Of a stretch of DNA of 12,760 bases, positions 12,580 through 12,760 are shown piece by piece. The stretch comes from Candidatus Caldarchaeum sp. (GTDB lineage: Archaea > Thermoproteota > Nitrososphaeria_A > Caldarchaeales > Caldarchaeaceae). The notes beneath the pieces are model-generated. The model ran no database searches. It was given only the letters and a program-made list of their open reading frames with translations, and was not told the origin of the DNA. A program made the position numbers and the translations under genes. The number at the start of each line of letters is the position of its first letter. Positions within the stretch are counted from its first letter, which is position 1. The stretch covers positions 1 through 12,760 of the forward strand of contig JANWZT010000020.1 of assembly GCA_025054515.1 (NCBI GenBank). Direction: 5' to 3'.

Positions 12580-12587
12580 TATAAATA
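12580..12587 (+). promoter_or_regulatory. TATA box for L40e (leaderless)
   Basis: TATAAATA is centred 27-28 nt before the ATG at 12611, so transcription would begin at or within a couple of bases of the start codon. No Shine-Dalgarno precedes the ATG. Confidence 0.6.
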
Positions 12588-12610
12588 CGTCTGAACCGTG
12601 CAAAATCTGA

Positions 12611-12760
12611 ATGCCCATCAGAGACCCCGCCTTACTGCAACTCGCACAAAGCCGACGACTATTGGTCAAAATCTGCAGAGACTGCGGCTCACGCAACGCC
12701 AAAACCGCGGTCAAATGCAGAAAATGCCGAAGTTACAACCTCAGAGGGAAAAGAAGGGAA
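12611..12760 (+). CDS. rpl40e: Ribosomal protein L40e (3' end beyond window)
   Basis: Small zinc-ribbon protein of the archaeal large ribosomal subunit. In eukaryotes the homologue is made as a ubiquitin fusion; here it starts directly at MPIRDPALLQLAQ, with no ubiquitin part. Four cysteines in two C-x2-C pairs bind zinc: C22-C25 (CRDC) and C36-C39 (CRKC). The rest is rich in Arg and Lys, as expected for an rRNA-binding protein. Fifty codons are visible with no stop; the family is about 50-60 residues, so only a few residues should be missing. The ATG at 12611 follows a TATA box at the leaderless distance. It diverges from alba across a 115-nt gap. Confidence 0.93.
   Translation, partial: MPIRDPALLQLAQSRRLLVKICRDCGSRNAKTAVKCRKCRSYNLRGKRRE

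Noticed and set aside
1..12760. Mobile elements, CRISPR arrays, defence islands, tRNA or rRNA genes
   Set aside because: No transposase, integrase or Cas-like protein, no long inverted or regularly spaced repeats, and no cloverleaf-like stretch was seen in the short intergenic gaps. Coding density is continuous.

Overview
This window is archaeal chromosome made almost entirely of housekeeping genes. The evidence is an Alba chromatin protein, ribosomal protein L40e, an archaeal-type AspRS, class I CCA-adding enzyme, TrmG10-type tRNA methyltransferase, a UPF0201 protein, a NusA-like KH protein, and TATA-box promoters often placed for leaderless mRNAs. Base composition is near-balanced. Gene content fits a TACK/Thermoproteota-type archaeon, perhaps near Aigarchaeota (Caldarchaeales) or Thaumarchaeota. 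That placement is inference and not proven here.

Layout. (1) 1-2795, plus strand: PRPP synthetase (5' end at or beyond the window edge), TrmG10-like methyltransferase and RNase Z, tightly overlapping. (2) 3587 back to 2797, minus strand: a two-CBS-domain protein and a UPF0201 protein, ending 1 nt from the RNase Z stop. (3) 3673-9267, plus strand: thymidylate kinase, LigT/ThpR-type 2'-5' RNA ligase/cyclic phosphodiesterase, CCA-adding enzyme, a small COG2112-type kinase, a GlcD-type FAD oxidase and a ROK sugar kinase, likely one long operon. (4) 9295-10323, plus strand: two separately promoted genes, a tandem RAM-domain protein and a flavin-reductase-like protein. (5) 12495 back to 10313, minus strand: alba, a NusA-like KH protein and aspS. 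(6) 12611 to the edge: L40e, diverging from alba.

The dominant theme is tRNA maturation and charging. RNase Z trims 3' ends, CCA-adding enzyme builds CCA, TrmG10 methylates G10, ThpR handles 2'/3' phosphate ends, and AspRS charges tRNA. PRPP synthetase and thymidylate kinase supply nucleotide metabolism. The FAD oxidase, ROK kinase and flavin reductase are metabolic additions.

Expression signals are legible. Four plus-strand genes have a TATA-like box centred about 26-29 nt before their ATG, as expected for leaderless mRNAs. The two minus-strand first genes have Shine-Dalgarno leaders. At least four internal operon junctions use a 4-nt TTGA overlap (TTG start nested with a TGA stop).

I saw no tRNA or rRNA gene, CRISPR array, insertion sequence or integrase. 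No gene-free stretch exceeds about 120 nt. I found no clear novel defence or mobile system. The most unusual points are active-site substitutions (CCA-adding enzyme, PRPP synthetase, the small kinase), a predicted non-discriminating AspRS, and a duplicated 8-mer between the alba and L40e promoters.
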